Shown here piece by piece: positions 51,063 through 60,325 of a stretch of DNA of 64,000 bases (position 1 is the first letter of the stretch; each line of letters opens with the position of its first letter). The position numbers were made by a program, and so were the translations under genes. Location: the NCBI GenBank assembly GCA_035551995.1, contig DASZME010000007.1, forward strand, positions 1 through 64,000, written 5' to 3'. The stretch is from RYN-428 sp035551995. GTDB lineage: Bacteria; Planctomycetota; Phycisphaerae; Tepidisphaerales; Tepidisphaeraceae. The notes under the pieces are model-generated. The model searched no databases and was not told where the DNA came from. It saw only the letters and a list, made by a program, of their open reading frames with translations.

Positions 51063-52280
51063 ATGAAAGTATTCATTCCTGATCCGCCGATTCTCATCCA
51101 AACGCCGGCGCAGCGGGCCGCAAGTATCGCCGTCGAGCAAGCCGAGATCGCTTTTCAGTCCGGCACGTTCGGCGTCGGCGGTTTGATGATCGACAATGAG
51201 ACGACCAACGTCCTCGCCCTCGCGCGCAACCAGGTCTTCGCCAACAGGCAAATCGTCGATCCGACCGGCCACGTCGAACGCCAACTCGTCGATTGGTACT
51301 ATCAACAAATCAATGCCGGCGCGAAGTTGCCGAATCCCGAAGATATCACGATCGTCAGCTCTCTTGATCCGTGCGTGATGTGTTGCGGCGCCATGCTCGA
51401 AGCCGGGTTCAACGTCATCTCCGTCGCCCGCGACGAACGGGCCGGCGTTACCTACAAAGCCCTCGGCGATTTCTCCGCCGTCCCGGTTTTTTTGCGATCG
51501 CGAGCCCGCCGAAAAATGGCCTACTTCGGCGTGCGCGGCGATCGCCGTCGCCCCTACAACGGCCCGCGCAATGCGATCTTCGCGGGCCATTACATCGAAA
51601 AAAATCTGGTCGACCGCTCGAGCGCGACATTCGCCAACAGTCTTAAATCCGTCGACATCGCTAACCGCTTCGTCCCCGGCATCGAAAACCTCAAGAGTCT
51701 GGCGACGGTCAATCGCAACGGCCCGCTCTGGGCGAAGCTCAAGAAATGCAGCCCCCATCTTCAGTCCCTCGGCCTCAACGCCGGCCAATCCGTCAACGCC
51801 AACCTCGCGAAACTGTTGCTCGCCGAAAGCGCCAAAGCCAAAGCGCGCGGCGCCGGCGCCAACGCCGCCGCGTTGATCGCGCCAGACGGATATGTTCTCC
51901 ACGTCGCCACCGACGCCAAAGATAAATCCCCCGTCCGCGGCGCCTTCATGGAACTCACGCGCGGCTATGCAATTCTCCGCGCCGAGGCCGGAAAACCGGG
52001 CACGCGCTATCTGCCGCATCCCCGGCATTGCAAAATCGTCCTCCTTCACGGCCCCGGTAAAGACGCCATCGGCTTCATGCAACTCGGCGCCGTCGGATCG
52101 ACCATGGAAGGCCCGGTTCCGCCGGAAAATCGCGATTGGCTGACTTATCTCATCCCCATGCAGACCAAGGCGGAGTTGCAGAAGATGGTGGCGGCGCTGC
52201 CGCCGATGTATCGCCGGGACATTCAGGTTTGGCCGGTTCAGACCGACGATGCGGGCGCCTTGCGTACATGCCGGCTATAG
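51063..52280 (+). CDS. Cytidine/deoxycytidylate deaminase-fold protein with long C-terminal domain
   Basis: A 405-residue protein. The N-terminal 170 residues form a zinc deaminase domain with H70-V-E72 and P103-C104-V-M-C107, in the order of the CDA/TadA superfamily. The C-terminal 235 residues are not a known deaminase part; they include FVPGIENLKSLATVNRNGPL, GANAAALIAPDGYVLHVATD and the motif RYLPHPRHCKIVLLHGPGKD. The substrate is unknown; nucleoside, base or secondary-metabolite deamination are all possible. The start has no strong Shine-Dalgarno. It stands alone upstream of pgl. Confidence 0.75.
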   Translation: MKVFIPDPPILIQTPAQRAASIAVEQAEIAFQSGTFGVGGLMIDNETTNVLALARNQVFANRQIVDPTGHVERQLVDWYYQQINAGAKLPNPEDITIVSSLDPCVMCCGAMLEAGFNVISVARDERAGVTYKALGDFSAVPVFLRSRARRKMAYFGVRGDRRRPYNGPRNAIFAGHYIEKNLVDRSSATFANSLKSVDIANRFVPGIENLKSLATVNRNGPLWAKLKKCSPHLQSLGLNAGQSVNANLAKLLLAESAKAKARGAGANAAALIAPDGYVLHVATDAKDKSPVRGAFMELTRGYAILRAEAGKPGTRYLPHPRHCKIVLLHGPGKDAIGFMQLGAVGSTMEGPVPPENRDWLTYLIPMQTKAELQKMVAALPPMYRRDIQVWPVQTDDAGALRTCRL

Positions 52281-52408
52281 GCCGACATTTCTCCAGGATA
52301 AAGAAATGGACCCGTTCGACCCGGCAGGGTAACCCGCCCGCGACCGGCGGAATGATTTCTCGAATCATCCCTTGCCAAATTTCCCCGGATTTTGCACCCT
52401 AGCGAACT

Positions 52409-53137
52409 ATGGAAAGAGAAATCGACGTCTCGGCCAACATGGACGATCTGCTGTATCAGGCCGCCCAGCGAATTACCGCGGCGGCGGAGCGGGCCGTGCG
52501 GGAAAGGGGCGAATTTTCGTTCGTCCTTTCCGGCGGTCACACGCCGCAAGGACTCTATATGTTACTCGCGCGCGAGCCGTATCGATTGCTCGTCGATTGG
52601 AAAAAAGTCAGCGTCTATTTCGGCGACGAGCGCTGCGTGGCGCCTGATTCGGATCAGAGCAACTTCCGGATGGCCAACGAGAGCTTGTTGTCGAAGGCGC
52701 CGATTCCGCCGGAGCGAATTTTCCGCATGCGCGGCGAAATTGATCCGCAGGAAGCCGCCAAAGAATACGGCGAGCTTCTCAAGTCCCGGTTCGGCGAAAA
52801 GGGCCCCGACATGATTCTTCTGGGCATGGGCGACGACGGGCACACCGCCTCGCTGTTTCCCGGCGCCGAGGCGCTGCGCGAGCGCAAGCATCGATGCGTG
52901 GCTACTCACGTCGAGAAGTTAAACGCGTGGCGGATTACGATGACGGCGCCGTTCATCAATCGCGCCGCCGCCGTAATGATTATGGTGGCGGGACGAGGCA
53001 AAGCGAGCCGGGTGAAGGAGGTGCTGGAGGGGCCGAGCGATCCGGAGCGGCTGCCGATTCAGATGATCCAGCCGGAGTCGGGGACGTTGACGTGGTTGCT
53101 GGACGCGGGGGCGGCGGGGATGTTTGAGGAGGAATAA
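52409..53137 (+). CDS. pgl: 6-phosphogluconolactonase
   Basis: A 242-residue enzyme of the oxidative pentose phosphate pathway. Family motifs are SFVLSGGHTPQGLYMLLARE, VSVYFGDERCVAPDSDQSNF, DMILLGMGDDGHTASLFPG and TMTAPFINRAAAVMIMVAGR. The length is typical. The ATG at 52409 follows a short noncoding leader. gnd lies 4 kb downstream on the same strand, so most of the oxidative branch is encoded near here; zwf was not found in the window. Confidence 0.95.
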   Translation: MEREIDVSANMDDLLYQAAQRITAAAERAVRERGEFSFVLSGGHTPQGLYMLLAREPYRLLVDWKKVSVYFGDERCVAPDSDQSNFRMANESLLSKAPIPPERIFRMRGEIDPQEAAKEYGELLKSRFGEKGPDMILLGMGDDGHTASLFPGAEALRERKHRCVATHVEKLNAWRITMTAPFINRAAAVMIMVAGRGKASRVKEVLEGPSDPERLPIQMIQPESGTLTWLLDAGAAGMFEEE

Positions 53138-53300
53138 AAGTATGATTCTTCGTAATTGCAAAACTCCTTTTCTGGCCGCGCTCATGGCCTGACTTGCCTC
53201 CGCTGCATGGACTAAAGACTACGGATTTGTGAATCGATGATTTAGTCGTTCGATTTGTTCGATGTAATTTCTGTTAGCGGCGCCAACCGGCAAAGCTACA

Positions 53301-53884
53301 ATGTTTATTCTTATGACCGTCGTCACATCCGAAACACGTTTTACTCCTGAAGACTTGCTTGAGTTGGACAGCGACCTTCTTTACGAACTGGTCGATGGAA
53401 AACTCGTGGAAAAAAAGATGAGTTCGTTATCGAGCGAGACGGCCGGAATCGTCGCGTCACAACTAATCGTTTTTCTCCGGAAATCTCTGGGCCGCAAAGT
53501 CTATCCAGAACAAACGTTTCAATGTTTCCCGCACGATTCGGCGCTCGTTCGCCGGCCGGATGTTGCAATTGTGGCCGCCCAACGGCTCGCGGGCGTGGCG
53601 GGAGAAGGCCACGTTCGCTCGCGCCCGATTTGGCGATCGAAGTGATTTCACCGATCGCAAAGATTTACGAGTTGGATCAGAAACTCGCCGAATATCGCAA
53701 TGCCGGCGTGAAATTGATCTGGGTCGTGAATCCCAACTCAAGAAGCGTCAGGGTCCATCGACTTGACCATACCGTTTCGGAATTCACGGAAACCGACATC
53801 ATCACGGGGGAATCAGTCATTCCGGGATTTTCGATCTTGGTGAGCGAGTTGCTTCCAGAACGAAATACCGCGTCGCAAGCTTGA
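53301..53884 (+). pseudogene. Uma2 family (DUF820) putative endonuclease, frameshifted
   Basis: The N-terminal frame (53301 to about 53615) reads TRFTPEDLLELDSDLLYELV, then KVYPEQTFQCFPHDSALVRR and PDVAIVAAQRL. The C-terminal frame continues as PDLAIEVISPIAKIYELDQK, LAEYRNAGVKLIWVVNPNSR and GFSILVSELLP. Joined, they give a normal Uma2 protein of about 190 residues. The break is near 53610-53620 (CTCGCGCCCGATTTG), best explained by one missing base. Uma2 proteins have a PD-(D/E)XK fold and are abundant in planctomycetes and cyanobacteria. The frameshift may be real decay or a sequence error. Confidence 0.8.
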
Positions 53885-53951
53885 AATCCACATTCAAGGA
53901 ATAAAACCGGACACTCGAGATTCCTTCGCGATCCTCCCGACGGGCGGTGAT

Positions 53952-55238
53952 TCACCACGTCGTTTCGCTCGGGCGCCTTTCCCTGAAGTTCTCCGTCAGC
54001 ACGTTCAATTTCATTTTCGACCGATTCGACAGCCGATCGTCCACCATTCGATAAACTTTTTCCACTTCGATCTGCTGCATGCAGACGTTATTCGCGCACG
54101 GCGAAAAACGATGGTTAAACGCGTTCACGCACGGGCTGCAGGACAAGTCGGTGCGGATGACGTGGCTGTCGCGGCCGAGAGGGCCGAACACCTGCGGCGT
54201 TTCGGGGCCAAAAAGAACGATCGACATGATGTCGGTCATCGAGGAAAAGTGGCCGGGACCGCTGTCGTTGGTGATCAGCACGTCGGCCATCGTGTAGATC
54301 ACGAATAGCTCGCGCAGCGATGTTTCGCCGGCCAGCGTAATGACGGCGGGCGAAATTTCAGCGGCGATTTTTTTGGCCGCGTCGGCTTCGTCGGGGGCGC
54401 CGGTGAGGGCCAGGGTGACTCTGGGATGTTCGGCGAGAATTCGTCGGCCCAACTCGATGAATTTTTCGGTCGGCCAGCGCCGCAGCGGCAGCAGATCGCT
54501 GGCGTTGGGATTCAGCAGCACGATCGGCCGATCGACGCGACGCCCGGCCAGACGATCGAAAATCCCCTGCACTTTTTCCACTTCGCCCGGCTTTGGCGCA
54601 AAACGCGGCGGCGAGAAATCGACCGCCGGCATCGGCGCCTTGAGCATCGGCAGATCGGTCGGGTCGGCGTTGAGCGATTCCACTAGTTGATAGTAACTGG
54701 CCGCAACGTGCATGTACGGATTATGCGCGACGCGATGCGTGAGCAGATCGCCGCGATAAACGCCCTCGGCGGTAAAACGATGAAGCCCAACCCGCCGGCG
54801 GGCGCCGGTCAGAAAAGCGACGATCGCCGACGCGCGACTGAAAAATTCCATGTCGATCGTCGTGTCGATGCCCAGTCGGCGGGCCTTCCACGTCGTGGTG
54901 AGCAAATCCATGAAAAGCGTCAGCGGCTTTTTGGCGCGGATCACCAGCACGTTCTCTTTTGGAATGACTTCCAGCAGATCGAGGATGAACCGGTTTTCCT
55001 CGAAAACCCAGAAATAGACGTTCTCCCGGCCCACCATCTCCACGGCACGCGCCAACGCCTGATATGCCAAAACCGTGGCGCCTTGCTCGATCATTTTGAC
55101 GACAAGGATTTTTTTAATCGGACCGGCCGGTTTGCGAAAAACGGCAAATGGGCCCGCGAGTTTGCGCAGCGCCGTCAGGACAAAGCACATCGGCTTGCCC
55201 AGCCATGCATCGACTCGGCGAACGGTATATGGATTCAC
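53952..55238 (-). CDS. Glycosyltransferase family 9 (heptosyltransferase-like)
   Basis: A 428-residue GT-B glycosyltransferase. An N-terminal domain carries KKILVVKMIEQGATVLAYQA. The C-terminal donor-binding domain has IVLLNPNASDLLPLRRWPTE and DVLITNDSGPGHFSSMTDIM, the usual family 9 sites, and a Cys-rich element (SCSPCVNAF ... CANNVCMQQI) frequent in these proteins. It probably works at the inner-membrane cytoplasmic face on lipopolysaccharide core or another surface glycan. The next upstream gene, 33 bases away on the same strand, is a dolichyl-phosphate-mannose-type transferase, so the two likely form an envelope glycan operon. Confidence 0.88.
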   Translation of the reverse strand: MNPYTVRRVDAWLGKPMCFVLTALRKLAGPFAVFRKPAGPIKKILVVKMIEQGATVLAYQALARAVEMVGRENVYFWVFEENRFILDLLEVIPKENVLVIRAKKPLTLFMDLLTTTWKARRLGIDTTIDMEFFSRASAIVAFLTGARRRVGLHRFTAEGVYRGDLLTHRVAHNPYMHVAASYYQLVESLNADPTDLPMLKAPMPAVDFSPPRFAPKPGEVEKVQGIFDRLAGRRVDRPIVLLNPNASDLLPLRRWPTEKFIELGRRILAEHPRVTLALTGAPDEADAAKKIAAEISPAVITLAGETSLRELFVIYTMADVLITNDSGPGHFSSMTDIMSIVLFGPETPQVFGPLGRDSHVIRTDLSCSPCVNAFNHRFSPCANNVCMQQIEVEKVYRMVDDRLSNRSKMKLNVLTENFRERRPSETTW

Positions 55239-55271
55239 AAATCGACGCCCTCGAAAAATATGGTGTCGCGA

Positions 55272-56864
55272 TCATCGGCTTACGCGGATCGCGCTGTTGG
55301 ATTTCGCTTTGCCCAAGCCAGGACGCTGAACTTCGATCGGCGGCGATTTCATCGTATAGCCGAACCTCGCCATGAATTTGTCGGCGTCCTTGTTTCCGCC
55401 GACGAACAGCGCCTCGGGGATGCGGGAATAATCGGGACGGCCGCGATCGTAATAGTCAAATGCCGTCGGACGCGACCCGACCTCACACCACACATCCGGG
55501 CGCCCCGGCATATAAAACGCGGCCTCGCCGGCGTCCTGGTGGCGATTGCAGACCACCGGTATTCCGCGCGCGTCTGCCGCGAGTTGCCGGCCGAATTGCG
55601 GCCAGCCCCACAGGTCGGTGATCTGATGCGTCAGCGGAAAGCCGCGATGCGTGAAAGGCACGTCGTGCCGCAACAGCCACTGCTGCACCGAAGACATCGC
55701 GATCAGATGAATTACGATCGTAAATCCGATGGCGACCTCACAACCCTTGCGAACCAAGTGTACCCGATTCCCCCGCCAATTCTCCGATAGATACCGGCCG
55801 ACCAGAAGACTCAGCGGGAAATATGCAAAAGCCGGCCAGTTAATCTCTCCATGCGAACTCGTGGCGGCCCAGCCGAAGAATAAGAGGGGAAGCGTTCCGC
55901 TCCAAAGGAGCATCTGATTGACATTGGACAGCCGTGAGTATTTGCGCCAATTAACGATCGCGACGGCGATCGCGACGGCGAATAAAATCGGCGTCCAGAC
56001 CAGCGCCTGCCCGCCGATGAATTCGGCCAATCCCATGGCGCGCGCGATGAATACCGCGCATATCCCGTGTTTCCCCGCGCTGAGGCCGCCCCCGGCGCCA
56101 TGGTGAAGTTGAAAGAGAAATGAAGCCCAATGGTGCGTCGCGTTCCAATAAATGGTCGGCGAGAAAACGCACAGTGCGATCACCCCCGACAGGTATACCC
56201 ATGGCCCGCGCAAATGGCGGCGGCCACTCCGCGACGTGAGCAGTGCCAGGAAGATGCCCGCCGGCACAAGGACGGTGGTGTATTTCGACAGCAGCGCCAA
56301 GCCGCTGAATAATCCAAAAAAAATCCAAAAGGCGGCGCTGTGATTCCGAGCCGAAGGATCGGCGGCCGCGGCGTCATCGTCGCGTCCGGCAACCCGCACG
56401 GCGCACGTGAGCGCGCACATCGAAAAAAAAGTGGCCGGGGCGTCGGGCGTCACGATCGTTCCGTTGACCGCCAGCAACGGCCCGGCGATCCACATCAGCA
56501 CGACGTACCCAACCGCTCTTCGATCTTTCAGGATCTTGCCGGCCAGTGAATAGAGGATCGCCAGCGATCCGATCGACAAGACGGCGGCGGGGAGCCGCAC
56601 GCCCAATTCGGTATCGCCAAGCACGCGCGTGGAAAGCCAGATGAGCCATGCGACCATCGGCGGATGATCGAAATAGCCTGTCGAAAGATGGCGCGTCCAA
56701 GTCCAGTAAAATGCCTCGTCCGGCACCAAGTTGCATGTCGCCGAAAGAACGATGCGGACGGCAAGAAGCAAAGCGGCCACAGGCCAGAAATAACCGGCGA
56801 GCCGGGCGGCCCCACTTTCTTGCGCTTGAGTAATCGGGAAATCCCGCACGGCGAATTGTGTCAT
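55272..56864 (-). CDS. PMT/ArnT-type membrane glycosyltransferase
   Basis: A 530-residue GT-C glycosyltransferase with about eleven membrane segments. The first periplasmic loop holds the catalytic Asp-Glu in LVPDEAFYWTWTRHLSTGYF, followed by DHPPMVAWLIWLSTRVLGD, both typical of the PMT_2/GT83 group. These transfer sugars from polyprenyl phosphate carriers to lipid or protein acceptors outside the membrane. The ATG at 56864 fits the first hydrophobic segment about 25 residues in. It is divergent from gnd across 260 bases. Confidence 0.85.
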   Translation of the reverse strand: MTQFAVRDFPITQAQESGAARLAGYFWPVAALLLAVRIVLSATCNLVPDEAFYWTWTRHLSTGYFDHPPMVAWLIWLSTRVLGDTELGVRLPAAVLSIGSLAILYSLAGKILKDRRAVGYVVLMWIAGPLLAVNGTIVTPDAPATFFSMCALTCAVRVAGRDDDAAAADPSARNHSAAFWIFFGLFSGLALLSKYTTVLVPAGIFLALLTSRSGRRHLRGPWVYLSGVIALCVFSPTIYWNATHHWASFLFQLHHGAGGGLSAGKHGICAVFIARAMGLAEFIGGQALVWTPILFAVAIAVAIVNWRKYSRLSNVNQMLLWSGTLPLLFFGWAATSSHGEINWPAFAYFPLSLLVGRYLSENWRGNRVHLVRKGCEVAIGFTIVIHLIAMSSVQQWLLRHDVPFTHRGFPLTHQITDLWGWPQFGRQLAADARGIPVVCNRHQDAGEAAFYMPGRPDVWCEVGSRPTAFDYYDRGRPDYSRIPEALFVGGNKDADKFMARFGYTMKSPPIEVQRPGLGKAKSNSAIRVSR

Positions 56865-57124
56865 GTCGGAAATCCCGAACGTCGCTTCTTCGGCCGTTGC
56901 AGGCTTGAATTCGCCGTAGCGCAGCTGTTCAGCCCAAGTCCTGGCCCTTGAAAAACACAGCCGCGACAGCGGCGCCGCGGGTCATTCAAGTGTTCGCATT
57001 ATAAGGCAGACCCGCGTGCGGAAACAATATTCGCGGGTTGCCAACCTCAGCAAAAAATCCCACAATACGCGCCTCGTCATTCGTTCGCGTACGCGCAGCG
57101 ATGAAAACAACAAAAGGAAATCAA

Positions 57125-58618
57125 ATGGCCGGCCAGGCATTCGGAATTATTGGTTTGGAAGTGATGGGGCGAAACATCGCGATGAACATCGAGCGTAACG
57201 GCTTTCCGATCGCCGTCTACAATCGCACCTATTCCAAGACGGAACATTTCATCAACGAAGTCGCCAAGGGAAGAAACGCCAAGGGGTTTAAAACGCCCAA
57301 AGAATTCGTTCTTGGCCTGGAAAAGCCGCGGCGGATTCTCATCATGGTCAAGGCCGGCAAGCCCGTCGATATGGTGATCGACGAACTCAAGCCCTTCCTC
57401 GAACCCGGCGACATCGTCATCGACGGCGGCAATTCCCTCTTCACCGACACAGAGCGCCGCTCGGCCGATCTGAAGCCAACCGGCATCCGTTTCTTCGGCA
57501 TGGGCGTTTCCGGCGGCGAGGAGGGCGCGCTGTGGGGCCCAAGCCTCATGCCCGGCGGCGATCGCGAATCGTATAATCACCTCAAACCCGTCCTGGAAAA
57601 AATCGCGGCCAAGGCGCCCAGCGACGGCGTTCCCTGCGTCACCTACTGCGGCGACGGCGGGGCGGGCCACTTCGTCAAGATGATCCACAATGGCATCGAA
57701 TACGGCGACATGCAGCTCATCGCCGAGGCATACGATCTTCTGAAAAACGTCGGTGGCCTTGATAACGACAAGCTCTACGAAGTCTTTGGCGAATGGAACA
57801 AGAGCGAACTGCAGAGCTTCCTGATCGAAATCTCGCAGAAGGTCATCAAATTCCCCGACCCGCAAGGCAAAGGGCCGCTGGTCGAGCAGATTCGCGACGT
57901 GGTCGGCATGAAAGGAACCGGAACCTGGACGATCAAGGCCGCCCTGGATCTGCTTGTGCCGATCCCGACGATCGCGGCCGCGGTCGATAGCCGGGAGATT
58001 TCAGGACTCAAGAGCGAGCGCGAAGCGGCAAGCAAAATCCTCGGCGGGCCGTCGCCAAAATCCTACGCCGGCGATCTCAAGCAATTTATCAATGACGTGA
58101 AGGATGCCCTGTACTGCTCGAAGATTTGTTCATACGCGCAGGGGATGGCCCTCCTTGCCGCGGCCAACAAGACCAAGGACAAGGGGGGGTATGATTTCCA
58201 CATGACCCTCCCCGATCTGCCGATGATCTGGCGGGCCGGTTGCATCATCCGCGCCGTCTTCCTGGAAGAAATCACCAAGGCGTTCAAGAGCGATCCAAAT
58301 CTCGCCAACCTGCTGATCGATTCCAAGTTCCGCGACATGATCGCCAGCCGGCAGGACGCCTGGCGCCGGGTCGTTTCCCTCGGCATCGCCAACGGCGTGG
58401 GGCTTCCGGCGTTCAGTTCATCGTTGGCGTACTACGATAGCTATCGGCGGGCGCGGTTGCCCGGCAATCTCATTCAGGCCCAGCGCGACTTCTTCGGCGC
58501 CCACACCTACGAGCGGAATGACAACCCCGGAACATTCGTACATACCGAATGGTCGGCACAGGCCGCGGACGCCAAACCGCCGGAAGCGCACGAGCAAGAC
58601 AAAATGAAAAAGGCATGA
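57125..58618 (+). CDS. gnd: 6-phosphogluconate dehydrogenase, decarboxylating
   Basis: A 497-residue NADP-dependent enzyme. The N-terminal fold has FGIIGLEVMGRNIAMNIERN. The substrate signature is GVSGGEEGALWGPSLMPGGD, and the catalytic Lys/Asn lie in GGAGHFVKMIHNGIEYGDMQ. The C-terminal half has GMKGTGTWTIKAALDLLVPI. The start ATG at 57125 has AAAGGAAATC upstream; an ATG at 57101 in frame is less likely. A small frameshifted gene and an FGGY kinase follow within 5 bases of each other. Confidence 0.96.
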   Translation: MAGQAFGIIGLEVMGRNIAMNIERNGFPIAVYNRTYSKTEHFINEVAKGRNAKGFKTPKEFVLGLEKPRRILIMVKAGKPVDMVIDELKPFLEPGDIVIDGGNSLFTDTERRSADLKPTGIRFFGMGVSGGEEGALWGPSLMPGGDRESYNHLKPVLEKIAAKAPSDGVPCVTYCGDGGAGHFVKMIHNGIEYGDMQLIAEAYDLLKNVGGLDNDKLYEVFGEWNKSELQSFLIEISQKVIKFPDPQGKGPLVEQIRDVVGMKGTGTWTIKAALDLLVPIPTIAAAVDSREISGLKSEREAASKILGGPSPKSYAGDLKQFINDVKDALYCSKICSYAQGMALLAAANKTKDKGGYDFHMTLPDLPMIWRAGCIIRAVFLEEITKAFKSDPNLANLLIDSKFRDMIASRQDAWRRVVSLGIANGVGLPAFSSSLAYYDSYRRARLPGNLIQAQRDFFGAHTYERNDNPGTFVHTEWSAQAADAKPPEAHEQDKMKKA

Positions 58619-58622
58619 TCGG

Positions 58623-58915
58623 ATGGCCGTTCCCGCGTGGAGAGAATTGCGCGTCGGTGATCTCATCCGGATCATTCAGGATTCCGGCTGATTGGGACGA
58701 CCCTCGTTTTCCGATGGAGCGCGAAACGCGTGATCTCTTCGAACGGTTCATCGCCCGTCGCGCCACATTGCGCATCGACGAAGTTGACGACGGCATTCCA
58801 TGGATTCAAATATCGAATCCCACTTGTCGACGGGAAGTGGGAAGATCATTTCCTGGCCATCGACGCTGACGATGGTTGGACGCCGGTGGTAAAACGACAG
58901 CGGTCATCTCCTTAG
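58623..58915 (+). pseudogene. Small conserved-looking protein with two frameshifts
   Basis: Three frames join into one plausible protein of about 95 residues. It reads MAVPAWRELRVGDLIRIIQ, then after a break near 58678 IPADWDDPRFPMERETRDLF and ERFIARRATLRIDEVDDGIP, then after a break near 58805 FKYRIPLVDGKWEDHFLAID and ADDGWTPVVKRQR. Each break is one surplus base. The pattern (basic opening, ETRDLFERFIARR, a DE-x-D turn, then GKWEDHFLAI) looks like a small planctomycete protein family of unknown function. It lies between gnd and the FGGY kinase, 4 bases from the former and 5 from the latter. Confidence 0.6.
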
Positions 58916-58920
58916 GCGCC

Positions 58921-60267
58921 ATGACACTCCTTGGAATCGACATCGGCTCTTCGTCCGTCAAATGCGCGCTGCTTCGCGGCGGCAGAGTCGTCGGGAAAAT
59001 CGTCCACGCGGCATATGACACGCATATCGATGGACCGCGGGCCGAAGTCGATCCCGGCGTCTTGCTTAAGGCGATTTCCAAAGCGACGCGCGAAGTAGGC
59101 GCCGCCGCGAAAAAAGCGGAGGCGATCGCGCTTTCCGTCTTTTCGCCCGGTTGGATCGCGATGGACAAGGCGGGCGAACCGCTGACGCCGATCGTCACGC
59201 ACCAGGATCGGCGGAGCGTTGACGTGGCGATCGAGCTGGAGAAGAGAGTCGGCCCGAATCGCTATCTCAAAATCGCCGGCACGCGCCCGTTCCCCGGCGG
59301 AATCAGCTCGACCACCTGGGCATGGTATCTCAAGAACGAGCCGGGGCGATTGAAGAAGGCCGATCTTGTCGGCCACCTGAATACTTTTCTGCATCGCCAA
59401 TTCACCGGCTCGCGCGTGGTCGATACCGCCAACGCATCGTTCATGGGGGTCTATTCGACCTGCGATTTCAGTGGCTGGAGTGACGAATTGTGCGATTCCG
59501 TTGGAGCCAGTCGATCGCTGTTGCCCCAGGTGTTTGACGCCGATCGGATCGGCGGCGCCCTCACCCGCTCCGCCGCGACTCGCCTGGGCCTCACCGCAGG
59601 CACGCCCGTGACCGTCGGCGTGGTCGACGGAAGCGCCGCCATGCTGGCGACGGGGGCGGCGGTCGGACAACTGCTGAACGTCTGTGGATCGACGGATGTA
59701 CTGGCGCTGTGTACGGATCGTTTCGCGCCTTATCCGCAGCTTCTCACCCGCGCCCTTGGCATCGGACCCCGGTGGCTATCGGTCAGCACGATCGCGGCCG
59801 CGGGATCGGCGATCAAGTGGGCCAGGGAGCGATTCTTTCACGATTACGACGAGGAGGGTTTTCAGAAGTTGGTCCTTTCCCTCGCCCGCCAAGGCGCGGC
59901 GGCGATGAGAAAATCCAGCCATCGTTCATCCCCGAAAAATCCGGCCGGCGAGGTGCATTTCGATCCTTATCTTGCCGGCGATCGAATGAGCATCGAGCAA
60001 AAGCAAGCCGCCTTCACCGGTCTTACCCTGGCCACGACGCGGCGGCACATGCTGGCGGCGATGCTGGAGTCGCTGGCGTCGGCGAGTGCCGCGCGACTCG
60101 ATCTGCTCAAACCCGTCGGCACGCCGATCCGCAGGAGCGTGGTCGTGACCGGCGGCGCGGGGAAACTCATGTCTGTTTTTCATCGCGACTGGCCGGGAAA
60201 ATGGTCATTCCGGCCGGAAGAGGAAGCGACATTGCGCGGCTTATCGAAGCTGGAGCCGAAGGATTAG
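58921..60267 (+). CDS. FGGY-family carbohydrate kinase
   Basis: A 448-residue sugar kinase. The N-terminal phosphate loop is LLGIDIGSSSVKCALLRGG. The second domain has TPVTVGVVDGSAAMLATGAA and NVCGSTDVLALCTD, and the adenosine-side motif is VVTGGAGKLMSVFHRDW. The catalytic Asp-containing VTHQDRRSVD is near residue 95. The substrate is unclear: xylulokinase-, sedoheptulokinase- and gluconokinase-type members share these motifs. Proximity to gnd and pgl fits a pentose-phosphate or gluconate sugar. The ATG at 58921 gives the canonical start. Confidence 0.85.
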   Translation: MTLLGIDIGSSSVKCALLRGGRVVGKIVHAAYDTHIDGPRAEVDPGVLLKAISKATREVGAAAKKAEAIALSVFSPGWIAMDKAGEPLTPIVTHQDRRSVDVAIELEKRVGPNRYLKIAGTRPFPGGISSTTWAWYLKNEPGRLKKADLVGHLNTFLHRQFTGSRVVDTANASFMGVYSTCDFSGWSDELCDSVGASRSLLPQVFDADRIGGALTRSAATRLGLTAGTPVTVGVVDGSAAMLATGAAVGQLLNVCGSTDVLALCTDRFAPYPQLLTRALGIGPRWLSVSTIAAAGSAIKWARERFFHDYDEEGFQKLVLSLARQGAAAMRKSSHRSSPKNPAGEVHFDPYLAGDRMSIEQKQAAFTGLTLATTRRHMLAAMLESLASASAARLDLLKPVGTPIRRSVVVTGGAGKLMSVFHRDWPGKWSFRPEEEATLRGLSKLEPKD

Positions 60268-60325
60268 GCGTTGGCCGAAGCCCCGGTATTACGCCGGCGC
60301 GTCTCGCATGATCGGCCCGGGAAGA

